Below are positions 1 to 8,197 of a stretch of DNA of 64,000 bases, piece by piece. Location of the stretch: positions 4,609,001 to 4,673,000 of the forward strand of contig NZ_CP107970.1 of NCBI RefSeq assembly GCF_036090055.1, written 5' to 3'. The notes beneath the pieces were generated by a model. It was not told the DNA's origin. It made no database searches and saw only the letters and a program-made list of their open reading frames with translations. This stretch comes from Nocardioides sp. NBC_00368. Its GTDB lineage: Bacteria > Actinomycetota > Actinomycetes > Propionibacteriales > Nocardioidaceae. The translations under genes were made by a program, and so were the position numbers. Position 1 is the stretch's first letter. Each line of letters starts with the position of its first letter.

Positions 1-2
1 CC

Positions 3-308
3 TGCGTCGAGGTCACCGAATACTCCACGCTGGTGCTCGCCGAGGACGTCCAGCAGGAGACCCTCGGCCAGCCCGGCGCCGAAGACCCGAGCACCGTCAT
101 CCTCCGTCAGCAGCGTGGCCTGCGCCGCGCCCGGCAGGCCGACACCATCGAGGCGGCCTTCGCGGGCGCCTGCGACGGGGACCTGGCCGTCGGTCAGATC
201 CTCGACGCGCTCGCGCAGATCCTCGACCGCGACCCCGCGGTCGTGCGCAGCAGCTATCTGCCGATCGCCCAGGAGCTGGTCAGCGAGGGCTTCCTCCGTC
301 CCGTATGA
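3..308 (+). CDS. C-terminal part of a probable SAM-dependent methyltransferase (cut by window edge)
   Basis: The frame is open from the first bases to a TGA at 306-308, so only the last 101 residues are visible. No catalytic motif lies in this part. The visible tail is acidic and helical, with AVGQILDALAQIL followed by LPIAQELVSEGFLRP, and reads like a small winged-helix-type C-terminus. Actinobacterial class I methyltransferases of the DUF7059/DUF7782 type carry such a tail, and from memory they often lie beside topA; the family call therefore rests on this tail and on gene order. The end overlaps the end of the convergent downstream gene by 29 bases. Codon use is typical of the window. Confidence 0.5.
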   Translation, partial: CVEVTEYSTLVLAEDVQQETLGQPGAEDPSTVILRQQRGLRRARQADTIEAAFAGACDGDLAVGQILDALAQILDRDPAVVRSSYLPIAQELVSEGFLRPV

Positions 309-1020
309 GGCACGCCTGGTCCCGAAGCCTGATCAGGCGTCGGCGCACGCTCGAGACGAGCAGGTCCGGGTAGCCCAGCGGCTCGAGATCGGGGAGGTCG
401 CGCATGCCCCAGGGTCGCTGCGTCTGCCACGGCCAGAAGCCGCGGAGCGCGGCCGCCAGCTGCTTGCCGCAGGCCGTGGGCATCCGCTTCAGGCCCAGCC
501 GCTCCTTGAGCGCGGTCGCGGTGACCAGGCCGTTCGGTCCGGCGAGCCCGTTGGCGCCCAGGATGGTCCACACGATCCCGGCAGCCACCTGAGCCGGCTG
601 CGTGGGGCGATCGACGACCACCGGGTCGATCTCCCACAGCCGCAGCAGCGCCCGCCGCAACGCGAAGCCCACCTCCGCGACCGGGAAGCCGGCCGCGACG
701 TCGTCGAGCAGCTCGGCCACCGCCTCCAGCTGCGTACGCCCCGCCGCATCCTCCACGACCGGCAGGTCCAGGCCGTCCTCGAGCAGCGGCGCGGCATCCA
801 GCGCGGTGACCGCCTCGTGGCCGCCGCACAGCGCGGCCAGCCAGTCCAGCGCCACCTCGTGCTCGGGACGCGGTGGCGTGACCGGCCGGGTCAGCTCCGC
901 CTCCAGTCGCTCCAGGATCATGTTGGTCCTGGTGAGCAGCTGGGCGCACTCGGAGCAGACCAGGTGCTCCGGGGGCGTGGTCAGACCCTCGATGTAGTCG
1001 GTGTATTCGGTGTCGATCAT
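280..1020 (-). CDS. Hypothetical protein, 246 aa
   Basis: I do not recognise this protein. It starts at ATG 1020 with a GAGAGG ribosome site about 8 bases upstream. The N-terminal region holds a Cys-x2-Cys pair (HLVCSECAQLL, near residues 20-30) preceded by a His, which could bind a metal or simply be structural. The rest is soluble, mostly helical and acidic, with no signal peptide or membrane segment. The C-terminal third contains LPDLEPLGYPDLLVSS and a basic Arg-rich stretch. It is convergent with the truncated methyltransferase and divergent from topA. Coding direction was chosen because the opposite frame over the same bases lacks the codon bias expected here. Confidence 0.6.
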   Translation of the reverse strand: MIDTEYTDYIEGLTTPPEHLVCSECAQLLTRTNMILERLEAELTRPVTPPRPEHEVALDWLAALCGGHEAVTALDAAPLLEDGLDLPVVEDAAGRTQLEAVAELLDDVAAGFPVAEVGFALRRALLRLWEIDPVVVDRPTQPAQVAAGIVWTILGANGLAGPNGLVTATALKERLGLKRMPTACGKQLAAALRGFWPWQTQRPWGMRDLPDLEPLGYPDLLVSSVRRRLIRLRDQACLIRDGGSPR

Positions 1021-1335
1021 CAGCAGAGACCTCTCGGTTCGGATGGGTCTCGCCGTCCTCGAGGGACACCCTACGGACGACCACCGACAGAATCGGTGGG
1101 GCGACTTCGGGGGTCGTCGCGGTGACCACGATGAGACACGGATTTCACGCTCCCACTCCCGAGCGTGCTAGGTATTGTCATCGCGGCGCCCAAGGCAACA
1201 CGCCATGTTGTCCGAGAGCACAGTGCCGCATGAACCGCGGTGACTGGACCCATGCCGGCTGGAGACACGCGCTAACGTGTCTCGCCAGAGCTTGTCAGTG
1301 GTGCCAGGCTCTGCTGCAGTGAGATAAGGACGTCA
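1021..1335. promoter_or_regulatory. Divergent promoter region between the hypothetical gene and topA
   Basis: About 315 bases without a convincing gene; small ORFs here lack ribosome sites and coding character. It must hold the promoters of topA and of the leftward hypothetical gene. Two short hairpins are visible: CCACCGA/TCGGTGG at 1081-1099 with a 5-base loop, and GAGACACG/CGTGTCTC at 1262-1283 with a 6-base loop, the latter inside the probable topA leader. A weak -10-like TATTGT lies near 1173-1178. The topA ribosome site is the AAGGA near 1326-1330. Confidence 0.35.
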
Positions 1336-4044
1336 GTGGCACACAAGTTGGTGATCGTCGAGTCCCCGGCGAAGGCTCAGAAGATCGGCGGATACCTCGG
1401 ACAGGGGTATGTCGTCGAGGCATCCGTCGGGCACATCCGCGACCTTCCGCAGAGCGCGGCAGACACCCCCGCCAAGATCAAGGACAAGCCGTGGGGGCGC
1501 TTCGGCGTCGACGTCGACAACGGCTTCACCCCTTACTACGTCGTGCCCAGCGACAAGAAGAAGCAGATCGCCAAGCTCAAGTCGCTCCTCAAGGACGCCG
1601 ACGAGCTCTACCTCGCCACCGATGAGGACCGCGAAGGCGAGGCGATCGCCTGGCACCTCCTCGACGAGCTGAAGCCGAAGAAGGACATCCCGGTCAAGCG
1701 GATGGTCTTCCATGAGATCACCAAGCCGGCGATCCTCGCGGCCGCCGAGAACCCCCGTGAGCTCGACATGGACCTCGTCGAGGCCCAGGAGTCCCGCCGG
1801 ATCCTCGACCGCCTCTACGGCTACGAGATCTCCCCGGTGCTCTGGAAGAAGGTCATGCCCCGGCTGAGCGCCGGGCGGGTCCAGTCCGTCGCCACCAGGC
1901 TCGTCGTCGACCGTGAGCGCGAGCGGATCGCCTTCCGCACCGCCTCCTACTGGGACCTGGCCGGCACCTTCGACGCCGGCTCCGACCACGACCCGCGGAT
2001 GTTCCCGGCCAAGATCACCTCGATCGCCGGCAACCGTGTCGCCCGCGGCACCGACTTCGGCCCCGACGGACTGCTGAAGAGCGACAAGGTCGTCCACCTC
2101 GACCGCACCCGCGCCGAGGCTCTCGTGGCCGCTCTCGACAACCAGACCTACGAAGTCCGCAGCGTCGAGTCCAAGCCCTACAAGCGCAGCCCCTACGCCC
2201 CCTTCCGCACCACCACGATGCAGCAGGAGGCCAGCCGCAAGCTCGGGATGAGCGCGTCGACCACGATGTCGGTCGCGCAGCGTCTCTACGAGAACGGCTT
2301 CATCACCTACATGCGTACCGACTCCACCACCCTGAGCGGCGACGCCATCAGCGCCGCCCGCGCTCAGGTCCGGGAGCTCTACGGTGCCGAATACCTGCCC
2401 GACTCCCCGAGGACGTACGCCTCGAAGGTCAAGAACGCGCAGGAGGCCCACGAGGCGATCCGGCCCGCCGGCGACTCGTTCCGGACGCCGGCGCAGACCG
2501 GACTCACCGGCGACCAGTTCCGCCTCTACGAGCTGATCTGGATGCGCACCGTCGCCTCCCAGATGAAGGACGCGGTCGGCAACTCGGTCGCGATCCGCCT
2601 CGGCGCGACGGCGACCACGGGCGAGGACGTGGTCTTCTCCGCCACCGGTCGTGTGATCACGTTCCACGGCTTCCTGAAGGCGTACGTCGAGGGCACCGAC
2701 TCCGCCGACCAGACCTCGGACGACCAGCAGACCCGGCTTCCGAACCTCGCCGAAGGTGACACGGTCAACGCGGCCAGCATCACTGCCGACGGCCACGAGA
2801 CCAAGCCCCCGGCCCGCTACACCGAGGCCACCCTCGTCCGTGAGCTCGAGGAGCGCGAGATCGGCCGCCCGTCGACCTACGCGAGCATCATCCAGACGAT
2901 CATCAACCGCGGGTACGTCTTCAAGAAGGGCACCGCCCTGGTGCCCGCCTGGGTCGCGTTCTCGGTGGTCAGGCTGCTCGAGGAGCACTTCCCCCGGCAG
3001 ATCGACTACCGGTTCACGGCGAGCATGGAGGAGACGCTCGACGAGATCGCCAACGGCCGCAAGGACATGACCACCGAGCTCGGGGAGTTCTACTTCGGCT
3101 CCGAGCGGGTCAAGGGCATCAAGCCGCTGGTCGACGGTCTCGGCGACATCGACGCCCGCGAGCTGGCGACCTTCCCGGTCGGCAGCCCGGAGTCCGGGGT
3201 CAACCTCCGGGTCGGTCGCTACGGTCCCTACATCGAGGGCCCCGGCGACGACGGCACCCCGTTCGCGGTCCGCGCCAACGTCCCCGACGACCTGCCTCCC
3301 GACGAGCTCACCCTGGAGAAGGCCAAGGAGCTCTTCGCCAACCCGGCCGGCGAGGAGCTGAACCTCGGCGTCCACCCCGACACCGGGCTCACCGTCGTCG
3401 CCAAGAGCGGCCGGTTCGGCCCCTACGTCACCGAGCAGCTCCCCGAGGACGCCAAGAAGGGCGCCAAGCCCCGCACCGCCAGCCTCTTCAAGAGCATGAA
3501 CCTGCAGACCATCACGCTCGAGGACGCGGTCAAGCTGCTGACCCTGCCCCGCGTCGTCGGCACCGCCGCCGACGGCGAGGAGATCACCGCCCAGAACGGC
3601 CGCTACGGGCCCTACCTGAAGAAGGGCACCGACTCCCGCACGCTGAGCTCCGAGGACCAGCTGCTCACCATCACCCTCGAAGAGGCCGAGCAGATCTACG
3701 CCCAGCCGAAGCAGCGTGGCCGTGCCGCCGCCAAGCCGCCGCTCAAGGAGCTCGGCCCCGACCCGGTCTCCGGACAGCCGATGATCGTCAAGGACGGCCG
3801 CTTCGGTCCCTACGTCACCGACGGTGAGTACAACGCCACCCTCCGTGCCGCAGACGACCTGGAGACCCTGACCGCCGAGCGGGCCGCCGAGCTCCTCGCC
3901 GAGAAGCGCGCCAAGGGCCCGGCGAAGAAGACGACCAAGCGGACGACGAAGAAGACCGCCAAGAAGTCCACGGCGAAGAAGTCGACCACGAAGAAGTCCA
4001 CGGCCAAGAAGACGACCAAGAAGGCTGCGACGAAGAAGGCCTGA
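1336..4044 (+). CDS. topA: Type I DNA topoisomerase TopA
   Basis: Type IA topoisomerase that relaxes negative supercoils by cutting one strand through a 5'-phosphotyrosine link; 902 aa, normal for actinobacteria. The TOPRIM domain begins at KLVIVESPAK (Glu9) and carries DEDREGE at residues 96-102. The active-site Tyr325 is in FITYMRTDST. Past about residue 590 there are no zinc-finger cysteines; instead four repeats built on GR(Y/F)GPY occur, then a Lys/Thr/Ala-rich tail of about 40 residues. Mycobacterial and Streptomyces enzymes use such tails for DNA binding and processivity. GTG start at 1336 has AAGGA five bases upstream. The gene ends before a palindromic repeat at 4082-4160. Confidence 0.98.
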   Translation: MAHKLVIVESPAKAQKIGGYLGQGYVVEASVGHIRDLPQSAADTPAKIKDKPWGRFGVDVDNGFTPYYVVPSDKKKQIAKLKSLLKDADELYLATDEDREGEAIAWHLLDELKPKKDIPVKRMVFHEITKPAILAAAENPRELDMDLVEAQESRRILDRLYGYEISPVLWKKVMPRLSAGRVQSVATRLVVDRERERIAFRTASYWDLAGTFDAGSDHDPRMFPAKITSIAGNRVARGTDFGPDGLLKSDKVVHLDRTRAEALVAALDNQTYEVRSVESKPYKRSPYAPFRTTTMQQEASRKLGMSASTTMSVAQRLYENGFITYMRTDSTTLSGDAISAARAQVRELYGAEYLPDSPRTYASKVKNAQEAHEAIRPAGDSFRTPAQTGLTGDQFRLYELIWMRTVASQMKDAVGNSVAIRLGATATTGEDVVFSATGRVITFHGFLKAYVEGTDSADQTSDDQQTRLPNLAEGDTVNAASITADGHETKPPARYTEATLVRELEEREIGRPSTYASIIQTIINRGYVFKKGTALVPAWVAFSVVRLLEEHFPRQIDYRFTASMEETLDEIANGRKDMTTELGEFYFGSERVKGIKPLVDGLGDIDARELATFPVGSPESGVNLRVGRYGPYIEGPGDDGTPFAVRANVPDDLPPDELTLEKAKELFANPAGEELNLGVHPDTGLTVVAKSGRFGPYVTEQLPEDAKKGAKPRTASLFKSMNLQTITLEDAVKLLTLPRVVGTAADGEEITAQNGRYGPYLKKGTDSRTLSSEDQLLTITLEEAEQIYAQPKQRGRAAAKPPLKELGPDPVSGQPMIVKDGRFGPYVTDGEYNATLRAADDLETLTAERAAELLAEKRAKGPAKKTTKRTTKKTAKKSTAKKSTTKKSTAKKTTKKAATKKA

Positions 4045-4081
4045 TCAGGTCAATCTGAGCGTTGTGCGAGGCGAGCGTCTG

Positions 4082-4160
4082 ACTTCTCAGGTGTTTCCTG
4101 CACTTCTCGGGTGTTGCAATGCCTGAGAAGTGCAGGAATACCCGGTTGACCGGGTATTCC
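4082..4160. repeat. Palindromic intergenic repeat, family 1 copy A (hairpin plus palindrome)
   Basis: Lies between convergent topA and the K+ channel gene. It has a tandem 20-base repeat (ACTTCTCAGGTGTT at 4082, ACTTCTCGGGTGTT at 4102), then a hairpin with perfect 12-base arms CCTGCACTTCTC (4097-4108) and GAGAAGTGCAGG (4125-4136), then a palindrome with arms GGAATACCCGGT (4135-4146) and ACCGGGTATTCC (4149-4160) around TG. Related copies are at 48691-48765 (reversed) and 60139-60228. It may act as a two-way terminator, but there is no strong T-run. Confidence 0.85.
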
Positions 4161-4168
4161 TACGCTCG

Positions 4169-5194
4169 TCAGCCGAGCGCCCCGGCGACCTCGTCGTAGT
4201 CCAGCCGGTCGGAGGCGATGTAGAAGAGCCGGGCGCCGGGGGTGACCGGGAGGTCCCACGGCGGGCTGACCTGAATCCCGTCGAGGGTTCGGACGGCGAG
4301 GAGCGTGGCACCGTGGCCGCGACCGAGAGCGCTTTGCCAGGTCTCGACGGTCACGGTGGCAACCCCGGACGGGACCGTGAGCGAGTAGGTGCCCTTGCCG
4401 CCGGCGGTGGCGAGCTCCTGGTAGACCTCCGCGATCCCGGGGTCGCTGAGCTCCTCGGCGATCAGCTGGGTGTTGTGCCACTGGACGCAGTGGACGGTGG
4501 TGTCGATGCGGAAGATCGTGCGCTGCACCCGCAGGTCACGCAGCGCCACGATCGTGTGCACCGCCGGGGCAGCGGTGTTGGCGGCGACGGTGAGCGTGAC
4601 CGCCTCGTTGTCGTCACGCGCGTCGATCAGCACGCTGTGCGCGCCGGGCAGCCCGGTCCGGCCGAGCACTGAGAGGTCGGTGAGGTCGCCGCGTACGAAA
4701 TGAAGGCGTTCCTCCCCGGCCAGCGGGTGCTCGGAGAGCTGGTCCTCCCAGGTCGCGAGCACGACCTCCCGTTCGGGCTCGGAGAGCAGCTCGGTAAGAA
4801 GCCGCTCGGTGCGTCCGGCGGTGTAGCCGAGCAGCACGATGTGGCTTCGTCCGCTGAAAGAGATCTCTCCACGCATGCGGCGTCCTTTGGTGTTCTCGAT
4901 GATTGCCGAGATCCGGCTGAACAAGATGGCGAGGGTGGTGATGGAGCCGAAGACGACGTACGCCCCGACGAACCGGCCGCCGGTCGTCTCGGGGAAGAAG
5001 TCGCCGTAGCCGACGGTGGTCGCGGTGACCAGGAACCACCACCAGTAGTTGGCGGGGTGCACGATGTCGCTGCCCGGCTGGGCCAGCGCCATCGCGATCC
5101 AGCCGGTGACGAAGACGAAGCCGATGATCGCGAGGGGGAGCACCCAGGCGGAGTGTCGCGAGGTGCGCCGGACGAGTCGGATGAGGAAGTACAT
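4169..5194 (-). CDS. Two-TM potassium channel with RCK (TrkA-N) domain
   Basis: Membrane ion channel, 341 aa. Two hydrophobic helices flank a pore loop with the K+ selectivity filter TTVGYGD; residues from about 110 on form a cytoplasmic RCK/TrkA-N Rossmann domain followed by a TrkA-C-like end. The nucleotide loop reads HIVLLGYTAGRTERLL, a degenerate form of GxGxxG, so the ligand may differ from the usual one. ATG 5194 overlaps the upstream aminopropyltransferase stop as TGATG, which favours this start; an in-frame GTG at 5209 would add five residues. It is the last gene of the six-gene operon starting at 8814, which ties ion flux to a polyamine-type product. Confidence 0.88.
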   Translation of the reverse strand: MYFLIRLVRRTSRHSAWVLPLAIIGFVFVTGWIAMALAQPGSDIVHPANYWWWFLVTATTVGYGDFFPETTGGRFVGAYVVFGSITTLAILFSRISAIIENTKGRRMRGEISFSGRSHIVLLGYTAGRTERLLTELLSEPEREVVLATWEDQLSEHPLAGEERLHFVRGDLTDLSVLGRTGLPGAHSVLIDARDDNEAVTLTVAANTAAPAVHTIVALRDLRVQRTIFRIDTTVHCVQWHNTQLIAEELSDPGIAEVYQELATAGGKGTYSLTVPSGVATVTVETWQSALGRGHGATLLAVRTLDGIQVSPPWDLPVTPGARLFYIASDRLDYDEVAGALG

Positions 5195-6765
5195 CAGTAG
5201 CCCACCCACCCGTGCCGGGCGTAGTCCAGGATCGCCGGGTCCAGCAGCGTGGTCACCGAGGTCGGCCGCTCGGCTCGGTCCGGCGGGAACGACGAGGCCG
5301 CCGCGAGCACGGCGTCGCTGGCGTAGCGGAGCCCGCCCGGCGCCTCGTCGTCGAGGGCGAGCTCAGGTGCCGTGCCGCCGCGGGAGGCGAGGACGTAGCC
5401 CCAGTTGCCGAAGGAGGGCACGTCCGCCTGGTAGGGCATGGTCCGGTAGCCGGCCTCGGCGAGGGTGTGCCGTACGGACCAGAAGGCGTCCGGTGCGAAG
5501 AACGGGCTGCCCGACTGCACGACCAGCCGCGCCGCCGGAGCCATCAGCCGGGAGATCATGCTGTAGTTCTCGACCGAGTAGAGCTTGGCCAGCGCGGTCG
5601 AGTCGGGGTCGGGGAAGTCGGCGATGACCACGTCGAACGGCGCCCCCGAGTAGTCGCGGACCCAGGAGAACGCGTCGTCGGCCACGTAACGCAGCCGCGG
5701 GTCCTCCAACGACCCCGACGTCAGCGACGAGACCGGATCGTAGGAGCGCGCCAGCGACACCACCGCCGGGTCGAGATCGACCAGCGTCACCGACGACACC
5801 GACCGGTAGCGCAGCACCTCGCGTGCCGCGAGCCCGTCCCCACCGCCGAGGATCAGCACCCGCTCGTGGGGCCCGTTCATCGCCGGATGGACGAGCATCT
5901 CGTGATAGCGGTATTCGTCCAAGGACGAGAACTGCAGGTCACCGTCGAGGAAGAGGCGTACGTCGTCGAACTCCGGCCCGAACGGAGCGCCCCGGGTCAC
6001 CACGATCTCCTGGTAGTCCGAGCGCTCGGCGTGGATGATCGGGTCGCGATAGAGCGCCTGGCGGGCGTTGAGCTCGAAGGAATCGGCCATCACCGCGGTG
6101 GTGCCGAGCGCGACGGCGAGAGCGCCGCAGACGGCCGTGACGACTCCGCGACGCTGCCGGGTCCCGGCAAGCGCGACCCCGACCGTCCAGGCGGCGAGCA
6201 CGTTCAGGGCAGCGGTGGCCACGGTGCCCACCAGCAACCCCAGGGTCGGCAGCAGCACGAACGGGAACGCCAGCCCGCCGATCAGCGCACCCACGTAGTC
6301 GACCGCATTGATGTCGGCCACCGCGAGCGAGGCCTGCTGGCGCCGGAGCCGCTGGAGGAGCTCCATCAGGAGCGGGATCTCGGCGCCCACCAGGGCACCG
6401 ATCAGGAACGTCACCAGCAGCATCATCGGCGTGTAGAGATGCAGCCACGCGAACGAGGCGTACAGGGCCGGCACCGAGGCGCCGCCCACCGCGGCGAGCG
6501 CGATCTCCACGCCCACGAACGCTCGCAGCGGCCGCGCGGTGAGCGGCTTGGCGAGCACGGCGCCGACGCCCATCGCGAACATCGACACCGCGATCACCAG
6601 CGACGTCTGCGCGATCGAGTTGCCGAGCAGATAGCTCCCCAACGTCACCAGCGCGAGCTCGTAGACCAGCCCGCACGCCGCGCAGACGAACACCGCCGCG
6701 AGGACGAGCAGCCGGGCCGCTCGTCCCGCGGGCAGCGCAGGCAACGAAGGGAGGGACAAGCTCAC
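5194..6765 (-). CDS. Membrane-anchored polyamine aminopropyltransferase (spermidine synthase-like)
   Basis: 523 aa. Residues about 15-235 form roughly seven or eight membrane helices; the C-terminal half is a spermidine-synthase domain. Visible motifs: LDGDLQFSSLDEYRYHE near residues 273-289 (substrate loop), ILGGGDG near 300 (dcAdoMet binding), LVDLDPAVV, a DDAFSW, and ADFPDPDS, in which the two catalytic-type Asp residues are kept. The family transfers an aminopropyl group from decarboxylated AdoMet to an amine; the acceptor here is unknown. GTG 6765 overlaps the DUF350 stop as GTGA, and the stop overlaps the channel start. Membrane anchoring and operon partners suggest a role at the envelope rather than bulk spermidine synthesis. 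Confidence 0.9.
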   Translation of the reverse strand: MSLSLPSLPALPAGRAARLLVLAAVFVCAACGLVYELALVTLGSYLLGNSIAQTSLVIAVSMFAMGVGAVLAKPLTARPLRAFVGVEIALAAVGGASVPALYASFAWLHLYTPMMLLVTFLIGALVGAEIPLLMELLQRLRRQQASLAVADINAVDYVGALIGGLAFPFVLLPTLGLLVGTVATAALNVLAAWTVGVALAGTRQRRGVVTAVCGALAVALGTTAVMADSFELNARQALYRDPIIHAERSDYQEIVVTRGAPFGPEFDDVRLFLDGDLQFSSLDEYRYHEMLVHPAMNGPHERVLILGGGDGLAAREVLRYRSVSSVTLVDLDPAVVSLARSYDPVSSLTSGSLEDPRLRYVADDAFSWVRDYSGAPFDVVIADFPDPDSTALAKLYSVENYSMISRLMAPAARLVVQSGSPFFAPDAFWSVRHTLAEAGYRTMPYQADVPSFGNWGYVLASRGGTAPELALDDEAPGGLRYASDAVLAAASSFPPDRAERPTSVTTLLDPAILDYARHGWVGY

Positions 6766-7184
6766 GTGATCGAGGCCGCCACGATCACGCCGACGGACAG
6801 CTGCACCGCGACCGCGACCCAGATCGCCGGGTCGTCCTTGTCGTCGGTCATCAGCTCGCCGAGCCGGCCCGGCGTGAGCAGGTCGAGGATCACGAACGCG
6901 ACCGCGAGCAGTGCGATCCCGACGAGCCCGTACGCAGCGGTCTCGGCGAGGCCCTGGAGGGTGTCCGCCTCCGCGGTGTAGATCGAGGTGGCCACGATCG
7001 TGGCGATCGCCACGACCGAGGAGCCGAGCAGCAGCGCAGGGTCGCGACGGTGCTCCACGAAGATCAGCTGCCCGAGCTTGCCGGGCGTGAGCAGGTCGAT
7101 CACGTAGAAGCCGATCACCAGCAGGACCAGCCCGAGGGCGGCGAAGGCGACGGTGGACAGCAGTCCGCTCATGAGGTCAGTCAT
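6762..7184 (-). CDS. DUF350 domain membrane protein
   Basis: 140 aa, four membrane helices arranged as two similar halves; each half contains a variant of VIDLLTPG(K/R)LG (FYVIDLLTPGKLGQL and FVILDLLTPGRLGEL), the DUF350 hallmark. The family includes E. coli YjfL and has no proven function. ATG 7184 was chosen because GGAG lies about 10 bases upstream and the protein then begins just ahead of the first helix; the longer reading from 7265 runs through the neighbouring gene. Its stop overlaps the aminopropyltransferase GTG. DUF350 genes recur beside spermidine-synthase-like and channel genes, consistent with this locus. Confidence 0.88.
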   Translation of the reverse strand: MTDLMSGLLSTVAFAALGLVLLVIGFYVIDLLTPGKLGQLIFVEHRRDPALLLGSSVVAIATIVATSIYTAEADTLQGLAETAAYGLVGIALLAVAFVILDLLTPGRLGELMTDDKDDPAIWVAVAVQLSVGVIVAASIT

Positions 7185-7209
7185 CGATTCATCTCCAGGT
7201 CTGAGGTGG

Positions 7210-7692
7210 TCACTTGCCGAATCCGCTGCCGCCGCCGCGGAAGGAATCACCGCTGCTGCCGCCACTGCTGTTGCGGCCGTAGTAGCTGTTCCAGCCCCAC
7301 AGGCCGATCACGGTGCTGTGGTGCCGGTAGCCGCGGTCGTACTCGTAGAGGGTGATCGTCGATCCCGAGGGCGTACGCGGCTCCACGACCACCAGCCAGT
7401 CGTCGTCGTAGCGCAGGTAGTGGCTGGAGCCCTCGGCCCGGTTCTCGTCGGCGTCGGTGCCGCTCGCGATCTGGTTGGCGACCGACGACACGGAGCCGTC
7501 GTCCTCGAAGACGATCCCGGCGTCGCTGTCGGGGTCGGAGCCGCTGACGTGGTCGAAGTTCTTGCGCAGATACTTCTCGGGGCTGTTCCCGTCGCCCGAC
7601 ACGGCGATGGCGATGATGATGGCGAGCACGACGCACACCGCGACGATCGCCCATCCGATCAGCTTGCGGTTCGGGCCGTTCGATTCAGACAC
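7210..7692 (-). CDS. DUF4247 domain protein, single-pass membrane
   Basis: 160 aa. One membrane helix near residues 11-31 (IGWAIVAVCVVLAIIIAIAV), then an extracytoplasmic domain of the DUF4247 type with EKYLRKNF, IASG, HYLRYDDDWLVVVEP and an aromatic GYRHH segment. The C-terminal 30 residues are Gly/Ser-rich (SSGGSSGDSFRGGGSGFGK), like other small surface proteins. Function unknown. GTG 7692 overlaps the end of the DUF2617 gene by 8 bases, and DUF350 follows after 25 bases. Its constant company with DUF4178, DUF2617, DUF350 and SpeE-like genes suggests one membrane-linked complex or pathway. Confidence 0.85.
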   Translation of the reverse strand: MSESNGPNRKLIGWAIVAVCVVLAIIIAIAVSGDGNSPEKYLRKNFDHVSGSDPDSDAGIVFEDDGSVSSVANQIASGTDADENRAEGSSHYLRYDDDWLVVVEPRTPSGSTITLYEYDRGYRHHSTVIGLWGWNSYYGRNSSGGSSGDSFRGGGSGFGK

Positions 7693-8197
7693 GTGCGCCC
7701 TCCTCGGGCCGGTAGCTGGTGACGGTGGCGACGATCTCGCCGGTCTGTGGGTAGGTGTGCCAGGTGCTCCAGGAGATCTGCTGCTCGCCGAGCTCGTCGA
7801 GCGCCAGCGCGGTCACCGCGTGCGGGTCGCCCGGGAAGTGCGCGACGACGGCGTCCGTACGTCCCTCCAACCGCTCCACGAGCTCCGATGCCCGCTCGGC
7901 GAGCTCCTCGGGATCCAGCCTGGCGACGTGTGAACCGAGGCTGTAGCCACCCTCCGCGTGCGCCGCGGGAAGGAACGTGGCCTCGGCGATCCCGCACGCG
8001 ACGGTCTCGTGCAGGAGCGGGCGGTCGTGGCGGCGTACGACGACCTGGTGGCTGGCGCCCAGGACGCTCAGCGTGACGGTCAGGCCGTCCCCGAGGTGCA
8101 CCGAACGAGAAGCCAGGGGAGTGCAGGCGACCGGTGCGAGGGTCCAGCGCAGGGTGTCTCCGCGTACGTCCGCGAACGGGACGTCGAGGAGCGTCAC
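7685..8197 (-). CDS. DUF2617 family protein, possibly AdoMet-decarboxylase-like
   Basis: 170 aa soluble protein of the DUF2617 family. GTG 8197 overlaps the DUF4178 stop as GTGA, which fixes the start; the longer ORF from 8296 is antisense-like. Residues 120-162 contain HFPGDPHAVTALALDE, then ISWSTWHTYPQTGEIVATVTS. The second block resembles the prokaryotic AdoMet decarboxylase segment ESHLSIHTWPEYGYAAVDVF by eye: Ser142 and His147 fall where the pyruvoyl-forming Ser and the processing His lie. The residue before the Ser is Ile rather than Glu, and only 28 residues follow, shorter than in the true enzyme. If related, it could supply dcAdoMet to the operon's aminopropyltransferase. This relation is inference. 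Confidence 0.8.
   Translation of the reverse strand: MTLLDVPFADVRGDTLRWTLAPVACTPLASRSVHLGDGLTVTLSVLGASHQVVVRRHDRPLLHETVACGIAEATFLPAAHAEGGYSLGSHVARLDPEELAERASELVERLEGRTDAVVAHFPGDPHAVTALALDELGEQQISWSTWHTYPQTGEIVATVTSYRPEEGARV

Noticed and set aside
1333..3375. Minus-strand frame of 680 codons opposite topA
   Set aside because: Shadow of TopA; no ribosome site or domain.
3913..4041. AAG-rich repeat at the topA end considered as a DNA repeat
   Set aside because: It is the coding sequence of the Lys-rich TopA tail.
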